Under the pieces are notes generated by a model. The model saw only the letters and a list, made by a program, of their open reading frames with translations, was not told the DNA's origin and searched no databases. From Stephanodiscus triporus (lineage: Eukaryota; Bacillariophyta; Thalassiosirophyceae; Thalassiosirales; Thalassiosiraceae): a DNA stretch of 19,403 nucleotides. Where the stretch lies: NCBI GenBank assembly GCA_036939755.1, contig JALLAZ010000353.1, forward strand, positions 1-19,403. Direction: 5' to 3'. Position 1 is the first letter of the stretch. Every line of letters begins with the position of its first letter. Position numbers and translations under genes: made by a program. This document shows positions 9,648 to 19,161 of the stretch, piece by piece.

Positions 9648-10940
9648 ACCTCCCATCTTCAACAGGAGATCACAAATCATTCCTCATCAAATGATGACGA
9701 TAATTCAACTTATTTTTCTTGTGTCGGTGATACGCATATGTCGAGAGGACTGTTCGATCAAGATGATATGGATAGGTTTCCTCCACACACCTGTACCTAC
9801 ACTGTACATGACTCTTCCTTCAAACCGTCCTGGTCATGGGTTACTTACAGTCACTACAAGAACATGACTTATCTTCGCTGTCTGGGTGTTTTTGTTTCCT
9901 TAATGATGGGACTACTGTGCAATGTCCAATTGTAGGATGCGATGGGCAACAGGCATTGAAAATAGGTATTGAGAAAATGCCAGCTATTCTTGTGATAGAG
10001 ACGACAGCAACAGTTGATGAAGGGCACACAATGCCACTGAGTTGCATTGATGACATTGAGAAAAACCTGACAGTTCAAGGAACTAAGTTTGCATTGGTGC
10101 AAGTCATACTGCACAATGAAAGCCATTACCGTGGAATAACAGTGCTTGATAATCAGAACGTTATCTATGATGGCAAGATTTGAGATGAATTCAGATCTAT
10201 TGCTGATACAGTGAAATTTGGGTCAAAAGAAATGGACAAGAATTATAGGGTGTCGTGCCTGTGGTACAGAAAGGTTTTCAATAAGAGAGAGTTGCCATCT
10301 TACCCTCCCGGTATACCCTCCATTCACAGAAATGGCACATCCCACACATGCAATGGACGACAATATAATACATGCCAATGCAACATGTCAAACGGAAAAA
10401 CCACAACAAGGAAAGGGATCTACAGTTGACAAAACACCAAAAATCGAAAAAAGAATACAAAGGCCAAGGAAGAGATTTAGTCCACCGGATCAAGCTACAC
10501 CAAAGCCACCAAAGTGCCGAACAAAACACAAATCAAAGAGAGATCAAAAGTCACCCTCAGTCACTGGAAAACGTTATCATGATCCAGTGGGGATATCATT
10601 GAGACAGGGGAAAGAATTTGGACCAATACCGAACTGTTCACATTGTAAGAATGGTATACCTCACAACAGGTGGCGTGTAATTAATAGAGTCAAGAGTAAA
10701 GAAAAAGGATACAATGTTAAGCAGATACATATTTGGTGTGCCAAATTGGCACTATCTGATGAGGACTTCGAGTTGCTTATGACATTGCTGAATACATCTA
10801 AGGACACTTTAATAAAAGAACACCGATCAGCCTGGATACAATCAATGCACCAGGGAATGGGAAAAGGAGCTGAAACGGGATCAACCTGGAGGACTAGTCT
10901 TGAATGGATAAACGATTATGCAACAGAAAGGCAGGAGTAG

Positions 10941-11563
10941 TCTCCTTGAGTGTGCTTAGGGGTTGGGTTAGTGTTAGTTTAGCAGTACCCCATGTTAATT
11001 CCCACAAACACCGCTATGACCGGAATAGCGGTGGGATGACCCAATTAGCGGTAGTGTGACTGAACTTTGTGACTGAATTAGCGGTAGTGTGACTCAATTA
11101 GCGGTAGTGTGACTGAACTTTGTTAGATGAAGCTAGTAGAAGGAACTACTACAATGACTGAACTACCGCTATGACCGAACTACCACTAATTCTGTTTGCC
11201 CGAATAATTTTAGTTGGTTTGCCTACAATACTACTATGAATGTAAATTTTACACTCCTACAAAAACAAATAAGGTGGGACATCATGGCGGGCCGAGAGCA
11301 CCTTACCTGCGTACCAGCCAGGCCAGCGATTGTACTACTGTAACTACCTATCGGTAGGTACCGTACAGGCGTGTCCTGGCACCCATGGGAAAAATCGCCT
11401 CCCGTATTTCGGATTTGTACCAGGATCTCTGCGAGGGCTAAAATCAATTTTTGGCGGAAACCTTCCTCTTAAACTAGCACTCCATCATGACCATGGTAAT
11501 TTTTGCCAAAAATGCAGTCTTGTATAGAGTCAAGACTCCGACCCCCCATTCCTAAGAATCGGC
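10941..11563. other. Noncoding stretch between pseudogenes
   Basis: No gene is recognised. The left half holds the GCGGTAGT repeat cluster described separately. The right half (11200-11563) has only short frames without recognisable content. Confidence 0.4.
11008..11195. repeat. Palindromic minisatellite cluster (GCGGTAGTGTGACT)
   Basis: AATTAGCGGTAGTGTGACT occurs three times (11043-11061, 11076-11094, 11096-11114). Inverted versions flank it: CACCGCTAT pairs with ATAGCGGTG around a 7-nt loop near 11008-11032, and ACTACCGCTATGAC with ACCACTAATT follows at 11160-11192. The set is both a tandem repeat and an inverted-repeat cluster, of the kind found in subterminal regions of DNA transposons. 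Confidence 0.7.
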
Positions 11564-11723
11564 TTGGACTTGAGCTTCCACCATCATGCTGAATGGGCCT
11601 GGCCGCTCAGTGTGGCCTCCCCAGCTGTACCAAGTCCCTCTTTGGGACCTGCCATGTCTGATGTGATTTGCATGGTTTGCGCAGCTTGTTGCCCTCATGT
11701 TCCCTATCGCGCCGTGCCGTTGA

Positions 11724-11965
11724 ATGAGACAAAGTTGTCTTCCATCAAACGGAACGGTATTGTCATCGAACGGGATGACGCAACGGATGCTGCCATTGAA
11801 TGGGACGAAGCAAAGCTGCCTTCGAATGGGACGACGCAACCGTTTGCACTGCCGTTGTCGTCGTGCAGGACAATGCAACCGTTTGCACTGCCGGTGCCAT
11901 CGTGCGGGACAACGCCGTTGCATGGGATAACGCCATTGTGCCGGGACGACGCCATTGCACGTCTC
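11724..11965. repeat. Degenerate GC-rich tandem repeats, about 39 bp and shorter
   Basis: The clearest pair is GCAACCGTTTGCACTGCCG at 11836-11854 and 11875-11893, a 39-bp period. Related GGGACGACGC-like and GGGATAACGC-like units flank it. Long open frames on both strands here are a by-product of the repeat and are not taken as genes. Confidence 0.6.
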
Positions 11966-12137
11966 TGTTGCCGCAGTTGTTGCGTTTCTTCCATTTTGGC
12001 ATTATGCCGCCCATTGGCAGTCCGGTTAAAACCAGATTTGATATTATTTCCCAAAAAATAAAGGACGTAGCCAGCGAGCACGCCCCACCTTCATCGAATT
12101 CTGTTGCAGCCTTGATGGCAACAATAGGTCGGCGCTA

Positions 12138-12599
12138 TTGGGAAGTTCCTTCCAAGATCACTCCTCTGGTCGGAAGAAGGTTGTGGCTAATTCACAACCA
12201 ATCGGCAGGCTATCCAACAGTCGAGACAGTTCGGCAAAGCGTCAGAGGACAGGACTGGTGATGCCGGCGTCCTCGCGCCGCTTGTCGTCAGGGTTGGCTG
12301 AAGGGTCAATCAACAGCTTTTTGCTCCGCTCATTGTCGTCTGGGTCCGTTGTCAGCTCGTTGTCTGGGTCGTCTACGATCCCATCTCCTACCAATCTATT
12401 TCATGAATCAATGCCCCTTGACGACAATGTTGTCCCTCCCCACCGCACAATCACTCCATCGGTCACCATGCCTATTTTCAAGCGCCTTCTTCCGGAAGAC
12501 ATTGTTTGCCTGAGTGCTGGGGCGTCGATCATTGTCATCATTATCCCTCCAACATCCAGGAGGACATCATCATTTGTGCGCTCGCGACGGGCATTCTAG
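12138..12599 (+). pseudogene. Ser-rich ORF, possible N-terminal piece of the downstream element
   Basis: A 153-aa frame rich in Ser and Arg (SSRRLSSG, LRSLSSGSVVSSLSGSS). It precedes the transposase-like pieces on the same strand with no long gap, and may be the disordered start of the same protein. No domain is recognised. Confidence 0.3.
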
Positions 12600-12641
12600 A
12601 ATAGGGCCTTTGATCATGTCATCAAAAAATCCTATTCTTGG

Positions 12642-15331
12642 ATGAAGACTGACTCCGAGCACATGCACTTCATCGTTGAATGTCGACGTTTGCACCATAT
12701 TCGGCAGGATGGTGCAATTGCACTCCAGTATTGTGTCCGAGTGTCCAACTATGCTGAGCGTGCACTGTTCAAGATGGATAATCCTGACAATTCAATGTTG
12801 TGGTTTGCGGCTACACAAGAACGCACTCTGTCCTACTCCAGCTTAAAGACGTTGCGTTTATGGAGGTCCATTACATCACCTCCCTGGAGGGTGAGGACTC
12901 TGACATCAATTGTTCATATCTCAACTCGGGGATTGCATTTCCTAATGCAAGCAGATCAGAGAACTTGGTTGGGCCTTTTCTTCGATTGATTGAGAGCGTT
13001 CAAGGCTGCCACTTTTTGACAATAGAGGTGTTGTGGAAATATTACCGTGCGTGCTGAGTGTTGAACAACTCAATGCCAGACATTGGTGACACCGTCATTG
13101 GCAAAAATACATGCCAGAACTGCACGAGCCTTTGGTGAATCAAGGTAGTCCACGGCTGCCACATTGTCAAGGCTGTCTATTGGTGTAACCTTTGACCACT
13201 TTCAGGGTTTCGAGGAATGAGTTAATGTATTCCAATGTTGCCGCCTTTTCATCCATGGTTGACGACTTATACCAGAGTGGTTTTGAAAGACACTACAGCA
13301 CGTTTACTTACCTCCACGGCTATATTGCAGTTTGGAACAACTTCTTGGCGCTCTATGATAAGTTTGTGGATATGTTTTCTTTTATACATTCGGTATTTGC
13401 TTTGCTGGTGTCAAGTCCATGTTCAGGCGGTGCACGGGTTGATTTCTTGGGAGCATTTGATGGTATGACTTGCCACCCAACAAATAGCTCTAACTGTTTT
13501 GCCGTTGAGGATGAGGCTGTTGGTGAGAGTGATTCCAGCAAAGGCACAGATAACAACAGCGCACACGATGGAGACGACAATGACAGTGGGTTAGACACAG
13601 AACCATACTACTATATATTGGGAAAAAAGGAACGAGCTATCCTGGAGTTCTTCTTGGCGATGATTTGTCTGCGCAATAAAAAAAAGTTGGGCTGGTGGTT
13701 GATTGTTGCTCCACTAGCACACTATGCTAATGGACACAGCATTTGGTTGCCAAGCCATCCTTTACATGGTTCCGGCGCGGCTACCAAAGTTGCACTTGGC
13801 AGACTTGATCGCATCCACAGCATGTTCCTTCCTGCAATCACGAATCTCATATCCAACAAACTGACTATTTCACTGGCTCTTGATAACTTCCAACAATTGA
13901 TTCCAAAAAAGGTCCAAACCAGGGGAAGCTTGGCAGTTTATCACCGTGCTGTTGCCTACTTCGTTAAGCGTGACAAGGCAATTCTTTTGCCACCAGGTGC
14001 TATCTTGCGCTTGCCTTTATTCAGTGTGTTATCAAGTTGTTTCATGGATAATTACAAAACTGTTTTGACTGGGGTGCCAGTGACGTATATATTTCAATTA
14101 TTGGAGAATGCTCATTTTTCCGAGTCACTGGTATTTGCCAAGGTTATGGGAATGCAATGTGGTTTTCCCTGGCCTCGGATTGGAATCTTGCTATCAAGCT
14201 TTTCAAATCATGCAAGAGGCTGATGTTTTGGGTATTCATCCAGTCCAATCACTTCAATACATATCGGGATCGTGCCATCGACTCAACCAGTAAGGATAAA
14301 ATGGCTGCATTGGTAGACTACAGCTACGTTGAATTTATCAACGTAGCTGAATCATCGCCCCATGAGCCATTTCGCCTTGTTGCACTGTATGTCAAAACTG
14401 TCATGAGTTATTTACAAGGGAGGGCAGCAACAAAAAAGCATGACACTTGGTTGATGGAAAAAGGAGAGTTGTGATTGGCTCGGTGTTTGGCGCGTCATCA
14501 AGAAAAATCAGTACTTGACGGAGCAGCGCAAATTCATCAAAGCATTTTACAATGAGTCAGTTATATCGCCCATGTATTGGGAGATCATGCGGTCAAATAA
14601 TTTCTGTGTCATGCCTTCTGGCAAATAGTGTGTTGCATTTGACAAGGCAAACAAAATGTACAACATGTATGTAAAGAAAGCCTTGACCAATGATTATCTT
14701 GATGAAACCTGCAAGAATTCTGCACACATTGTGGTGGCAACGAAGTGTGCCAAGGAACTGTACTGTATCCCAAAAGAGAACCATGAACAATGCTACAGAG
14801 CAAGCACTGCTGACAACAAGCGCAAGATCGAAGACATTCTATCTTGAACTGGTATTTTTAAGAATCACAATCCAACAGAGATGACTGCGATATACTTTTG
14901 GCAGTGCATTATCCCTCCAACAGATGTTGGGATGGTAAAAGACAAAGATAGGACCACCGTCAATTATGATGAATGGGAGCTTGCATTACACGATAGGATT
15001 AGAGACAATTCCGCTCCGAATATTGAATCAGAAGTATCCCCGATTGCAAGGTCAGATGCTGCTGGCAACAACGATAGTTATGACAGCATAGACAGTGTAG
15101 TCGATGTCCAATCTGTGGCAAGTTCCATTGAAATATGCTATGTTCCGGATACCTGCGAGGTCAGATGCTGCTGGCAACAATGATAGTTATGACAGCATAG
15201 ACAGTGTAGTTGATGTCCAATCTGCGGCAAGTTCCGTTGAAATATGCTACATTCCAGATACCAATTCAGACAGCAACAATGATGGGAGAGATGATGTGAA
15301 CAGCTCTCGCAAAATGCGGTTGATGGACTGA
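12642..15331 (+). pseudogene. Large transposase-like pseudogene, many frame changes
   Basis: A chain of plus-strand frames that hand over to each other: 12642-12830, 12800-13057, 13192-14223, 14157-14474, 14472-14850 (TAG near 14625) and 14881-15331. The longest piece, 343 aa, has an acidic linker (DDNDSGLDTE) and the segment LALDNFQQLIPKKVQTRG followed by a His and basic residues. That D-N-x-Q block with downstream Gln/Arg resembles a catalytic-core segment of large eukaryotic transposases with an RNase H fold; the family was not identified. The later pieces end in an acidic Asp/Ser-rich tail duplicated in tandem. There is no open frame across the whole unit and no splice signals that would remove all the breaks, so it is read as decayed. 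A RecQ-like helicase fragment follows on the same strand. Confidence 0.5.
15049..15262 (+). repeat. 109-bp tandem duplication that shifts the reading frame
   Basis: Copy 1 is 15049-15157 and copy 2 is 15158-15262. Aligned over 105 bases I count seven differences, all transitions. The period is not a multiple of three, so the peptide SDAAGNNDSYDSIDSVVDVQ is read in one frame in copy 1 and in another in copy 2, and the upstream frame terminates inside copy 2. Confidence 0.92.
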
Positions 15332-16320
15332 AGAAAATAGACAAATCTGCTCAGAAGACCTACAACAAGTTTGCGACGTTGGATGTTTTCAAACGTGGTA
15401 ATCAACTACTTTCCATTTCCATTTTGACAAAGAGGAAAAAGGCTCAGGAAAAAAGGAAAGGAAACATATGCTTACACTAATGGCTGCATCGTATTTTGAG
15501 AACAATATGCATATCCGGCGACAACACCTGGCTGAGAGTCTACATCAATCATGCCGATATGGAAACGACGGTACAATGAATATGTCAGTCATCGTGATTC
15601 ATCAAGGATGTGAGTCATGGAATCAATGGAGGATACGACTGATTGAATCGTGCAAAGCGCTATGGGAAATGTATGGGACTTGGCAAATCCTCGTGATTTC
15701 CAAGTCGATGCCATCAAACATCTGGCATTTTTCCTAATACATTGCTATACGTCATTGCAAAAACCGGGTGCAGAAAGTCTGCGATCCCACTTACAACCAG
15801 GACACTGACATCTGGTGTGATAATGATGCTGGTTCCATTGATTGGTCTTGGCAGCGATCAGGTGACCAAATCTTGCAATGCAAACCACTATGTTGAAGCA
15901 TATCACCTTGATGAACAGAACAACGAATCCGTGAGGGAATTGAGTAAACGTTTGAACACATTGCACCAAACGGAAGCAAACCACTGCACCATATTTCTAT
16001 ATCTGTCACCGCACGCTCTTCAGCTAGAATCATGTTGGTTAAAATTATTGGAGAAAATAGCAAGACGTGGCTACCTACGCCTGATTTGCATTGATGAAGC
16101 GCACTCAATCGAGCAGGATGGGACAAGCTTTCGTCCAGAAATTGTATCCGTCGTACAAAATCTGATGATGCTACACAACCTGTTGCCAGAGAAATGTTCC
16201 ATTGTTTGTATGTTAGCCACATTCCAAATGAGCGATCAGAACACCGTGTCAGGTATATTAAAGCGGCATCCGTATCATATTATGATGGATAATTTTCCTG
16301 GTAGTCTACTACCTATCTAG
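15332..16320 (+). pseudogene. Truncated RecQ-like DExH helicase fragment
   Basis: The first RecA lobe of a superfamily 2 helicase can be followed in order. A Q-motif-like NPRDFQVDAIKHLAFF lies at 15686-15733 in one frame. After a one-base shift comes a Walker A-like VIAKTGCRKSAIPL (15748-15789), in which the second Gly of the usual TGxGKS is Arg. Then follow motif Ia MMLVPLIGLGSDQV, motif II ICIDEAHSIEQDG (DEAH, near 16087-16125) and a motif III-like CMLATFQMSD. The frame ends at 16320 and no second lobe (motifs IV-VI) follows in any frame, so the gene is cut off. With a frame break, a changed P-loop and no lobe 2 it cannot encode an active helicase. Lys/Asp-rich sequence at 15332-15470 links it to the transposase-like pieces upstream, suggesting one element or a fusion. 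Confidence 0.68.
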
Positions 16321-16580
16321 CCAGAGTCTCGATCAAAAAACAAAAAAAATAGCTAGATATTCTACCTAGGTAAAATCAAGTTTTTGGACAACAATTTTTG
16401 CTCCAATTTTTTGCCCCCACATTTACATTTCTTGTTAAAAGTAAAGACATGTAGACAATCCTCAGACGCTAAGGATTGTCTACATCAACTTTGATTTGGG
16501 CTGTTTCACTGATATTTTTTGAGTTATGATGGCGCAAAAGTCGGTCATTTTGCCTTGGCTGATATCAACTTTCTACCAGT
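16321..16580. other. AT-rich noncoding stretch with hairpin
   Basis: No coding capacity is seen. It follows directly on the cut-off helicase and contains the long hairpin at 16449-16485 and several homopolymer T/A runs. Confidence 0.45.
16449..16485. repeat. Perfect 14-bp inverted repeat (hairpin)
   Basis: ATGTAGACAATCCT (16449-16462) and its exact reverse complement (16472-16485) flank a 9-nt loop. It could mark an insertion end, a foldback element or a structured RNA; nothing in the flanks decides this. Confidence 0.85.
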
Positions 16581-16626
16581 ATGGTAGCTAAAAGGTGCAC
16601 ACAACTCACAAAAACACAACACAACA

Positions 16627-17110
16627 CACAACAACCAAAATGGGCTGCCGCCACCCTACCCTCCAGCGGCTTCACACCCTCTCCCTCCATGAATAGGCCA
16701 GCGGTGGTGCCACCAAATCATGGCGCCGCCGCTCCCTATGGTCCCATGCAAGGCGCACGCCATCGGGTTAGGCAGCGCCGCTGTTGGTTCCCTTGTTTTG
16801 GGCATTGCAACGCAACCCATCAAAAATCAGAGAGGGGGGCGGGGTCTTGGCCTTAGGTGGCCGCCATTTCGTTAATAGACACAACAACCAACCAAAAGTC
16901 GGCGGAAGCATTACGGGGGATGATAGAGGGGAGGCGGTTGGGGGGGGGAGCGCGGGGGGGTACGCCGTCCAATCGTTTGGGGGCGGCAAATTGAGCAACA
17001 AAAATAAAATAATAAAATACGTCGTGGCCTTAAATGGCCACCAATCGGCAAAAAACATACAACAACCAACCAAAAACAGGCGGCCGCGATGGAGAGGACT
17101 ACGGAGGGGA
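16627..17110. repeat. Diverged GC-rich repeats of about 178 bp
   Basis: ACAACAACCAACCAAAA recurs at 16881-16897 and 17059-17075. The preceding GGCCTTA...GGCC(G/A)CCA recurs at 16849 and 17026, giving a period of 177-178 bp. A shorter related AC-rich block lies at 16627-16640. Between copies are long G runs (16940-16970). Open frames here are rich in Gly/Arg and not convincing. The copies are too diverged for a recent duplication. Confidence 0.6.
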
Positions 17111-17556
17111 GGCGCGACAAGCGGGAGGCGCGGGGAAGCGCGATATTATTGTTTTTGGAAGGGGGGAAGTCAAAGGAGAGGTAGAAAACTCTGAATTAAT
17201 TGTTGCATTTAGAAAATAATTTTTTTCTCGGCCGGTTTGTTTCATTTAGTTAAGCCCCACCACACCGCCCTCGGTTGACCCCTTCCGCAGAGGCTGCCGG
17301 GGGGAGGCGGCAGGAAATGCAAAAGCTATGCCGCATAGACCGGCGACCAGCACCACCATGGTGGAGTTGTTTGTTGGACGGTCAACACATAGTCAACCAT
17401 TCAACTGTACTATTCCCCTGTAGGTAATACTACGGTAGAATAAAAGTAACAAGTTTTTTACACTGCTCCATTACAAATAGGTCAAATAAAATGTTACGAG
17501 TATTGTAAACACTAATTTGTTACGCTGACCAAGACTAGGGGTAGCTACCAGGATAA

Positions 17557-17721
17557 TTATCCATCCACACTTATATCACAATCGACTGAATTCGTTTCGA
17601 CATCATCCATGAATAATAAATGGTGGTCAGCAATGCTATTCTCACCGCTATCGCTATCACTGTCACTGTCGTTAATCTCTGATTCCATCAGGCATAGACG
17701 GCTCCTTTCTTTCCGTGACAT
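17557..17721 (-). CDS. Short acidic ORF, 54 aa, unknown
   Basis: ATG at 17721, TAA at 17559-17557. A basic start (MSRKERSRLC) is followed by an Asp/Ser-rich run (NDSDSDSDSGENS) and an acidic tail. Such a composition is common at transposase ends and in acidic nuclear proteins, so it may be an exon or remnant of a mobile-element gene. It could also be a chance frame: there is no homology I recognise. Confidence 0.25.
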   Translation of the reverse strand: MSRKERSRLCLMESEINDSDSDSDSGENSIADHHLLFMDDVETNSVDCDISVDG

Positions 17722-18300
17722 TTTTTATTATGTTTGCTATCGATTTTTTCATCTGACTGCTGTGAAATAAATCAGGAGTGGCATTTTATTGATATTCTCG
17801 TATCTGCCGTCCTCCTCAAACAACGGAGGGGTCGTCGTCTGCGGCAACAGGTGATGGGGGGAGGATACAACCCGAACAATGACCCCAACTCGGCTCTTAT
17901 CCTAAAAGGTTGCTGCGTGACAAGCAGCTTTGCTGCTGGTGGGTAACTTTTCCATTACGAGATTAGAATTCTAGTAGAGTAACACATTTTCACGTGACAT
18001 TTCGACAAACACTAAGTGCTTCCCTCGTCAATATATTGAACAGAAAATAGAGATTCTCCTGCTTCAATGTTGAGCTCTGTGATGACAGCAACTGCACGGA
18101 AGCAAGATGAATGAAATGCAAGAGAATGGCGGAAACGCTTCACCAGAACCTGTTTGTTTTTGAAACGTGAGTTGACAGCATCGTGACAAGCTCGTGCAAC
18201 TGCTCTGGAGCCGAGTTAGGAATTGAAGGTTTCCAATCCTATAAGTTGTATATTAAGCATTTGAAGCTGTTGCATTTCCCAGCGCCTTGGCTTCTCCCTT
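17722..18300. other. Unassigned noncoding stretch
   Basis: Only short frames without recognisable content are present. A small AGCAGC/GCTGCT hairpin lies near 17920-17938. I see no RNA gene or mobile-element end. Confidence 0.4.
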
Positions 18301-18327
18301 TCGTCATGCCTCTGCCCAGCACTTCAG

Positions 18328-18660
18328 TCCATCATTCATCACACCTCCCCCCTTCGTCACGCCCCTGTCGTTCGGTTGGTTGGGTGGACCTCTTACTGCG
18401 CCTCCACCTCTTGTCACACCTCTACTTCGCATTGCACCTTCGTTTGGTTGGTTGTTGCTTTCCTAGCGCCTCAGCATCTCCCTCTTGTCGCCTCCGCCAA
18501 GCGCCCCTGTCCACCATTCATCACGCCTCCCCTCTTTGTTGCGCCCATCTAACTCGGTTGGTTGTCGTAACTAGGTCTCCACCTCTTGTTGCACCCATGT
18601 TGTTGGTTGGTTGTTGCATTCCCGGCGCCCCAGTCTATTGTACGGATGGTTGTTGTGTGT
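18328..18660. repeat. Pyrimidine-rich repeats of about 180 bp
   Basis: TCCA(T/C)CATTCATCAC(A/G)CCTCCC occurs at 18328 and 18511, followed in both by CGCCC and CGGTTGGTTG. CTCCACCTCTTGT recurs near 18402 and 18577, each followed by GGTTGGTTGTTGC. Period about 175-183 bp, two diverged copies. The 177-aa plus-strand frame across them (Pro/Ser/Leu/His-rich) is most simply a repeat artefact. Confidence 0.65.
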
Positions 18661-18716
18661 TGTGTCATCACGCTGCTGTCCTCTGTGGGCCTACGCCTCT
18701 CACCTCTCATTCATGA

Positions 18717-19080
18717 CAGCGCTCGGCATCGTCCACCGCTGTGAGATGACGACCATCTTCTTTATCGTGGTCGCCTTACTCGTCGATCACGATATGTACC
18801 GCCGAGCCGTCGGGAAGCGATACACGCCCGGCTTGGGGAAAATGATGCCCACGTCAGGTGGATGTTGCCTCCTCGCCATCATTGAGCCGGAGGAGACCAA
18901 CGGGCGTCGTCGTCAGTTGAAGGGGAGGAGACATTGTCGTACACAGCCAGGAGGACAAGGAGGGATAGGATTTGATTGTCCAGGCAGTCCCATTCCTATT
19001 ACTCTTGGGGGGGAGGGGACTTGCTTTCATGTGTACATTTCACACTGGTGTAAATTCTCACGCTTGCTTGCACTTGCTCG
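18717..19080. other. Unassigned stretch
   Basis: A plus-strand frame runs across it (to 19126) with a short hydrophobic patch (TIFFIVVALLV), but no family is recognised and it starts inside the upstream repeats. Not called as a gene. Confidence 0.35.
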
Positions 19081-19161
19081 CACTTGCTCACACTTGCGCA
19101 AAGTTACACCACTTGAGCAAGTGTGAGCAAGTGTGGCAAAGTTACACACGTACGTGTGTAA
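19081..19161. repeat. Inverted-repeat cluster with 20-bp perfect palindrome
   Basis: CACTTGCTCACACTTG (19081-19096) and its exact reverse complement (19118-19133) form a 16-bp stem with a 21-nt loop. GCAAAGTTACAC is repeated directly at 19098-19109 and 19136-19147. A 20-bp perfect palindrome centred on CGTACG follows at 19142-19161. Further CACTTGCTC units lie just upstream (19071-19080). Confidence 0.88.

Larger units (their letters stand above)
9178..10940 (+). pseudogene. Decayed transposon-type gene: UCH-like domain and CCHC zinc finger
   Basis: Consecutive plus-strand frames appear to be one protein broken by mutation. Piece 1 (9178-9627) includes two 96-bp repeats and ends at a TGA created in the second. 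Piece 2 (9624 to about 9905) has a Trp/His/Cys segment, SWSWVTYSHYKN...YLRCLG, resembling WRKY-GCM1/FLYWCH zinc ribbons. The frame then shifts into piece 3 (about 9905-10183). There MPAILVIETT..., LVQVILHNESHYRGI and YDGK look like the C-terminal half of a UCH/USP-type peptidase fold, as found in some transposon proteins. TGA at 10181-10183 interrupts a frame that continues to about 10290. Piece 4 (to 10940) is Lys/Arg-rich and ends with Cys at codons 10635 and 10644, His at 10728 and Cys at 10737. This C-x2-C-x27-H-x2-C spacing is close to PARP-type fingers. The catalytic Cys of a peptidase is not seen. Confidence 0.5.

Noticed and set aside
11552..12261. Several open frames of 68-165 aa on both strands
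   Set aside because: They arise from GC-rich tandem repeats; the same repeat is open in several frames and gives low-complexity peptides.
11440..16390. Similar TAAAATCAA(G)TTTTTGG near 11440 and near 16371, considered as element ends or LTRs
   Set aside because: Only about 17 bases match, in AT-rich sequence, and flanks do not align.
18183..18716. 177-aa plus-strand open frame
   Set aside because: Spans pyrimidine-rich repeats of about 180 bp; the Pro/Ser/Leu/His composition follows from the repeat.
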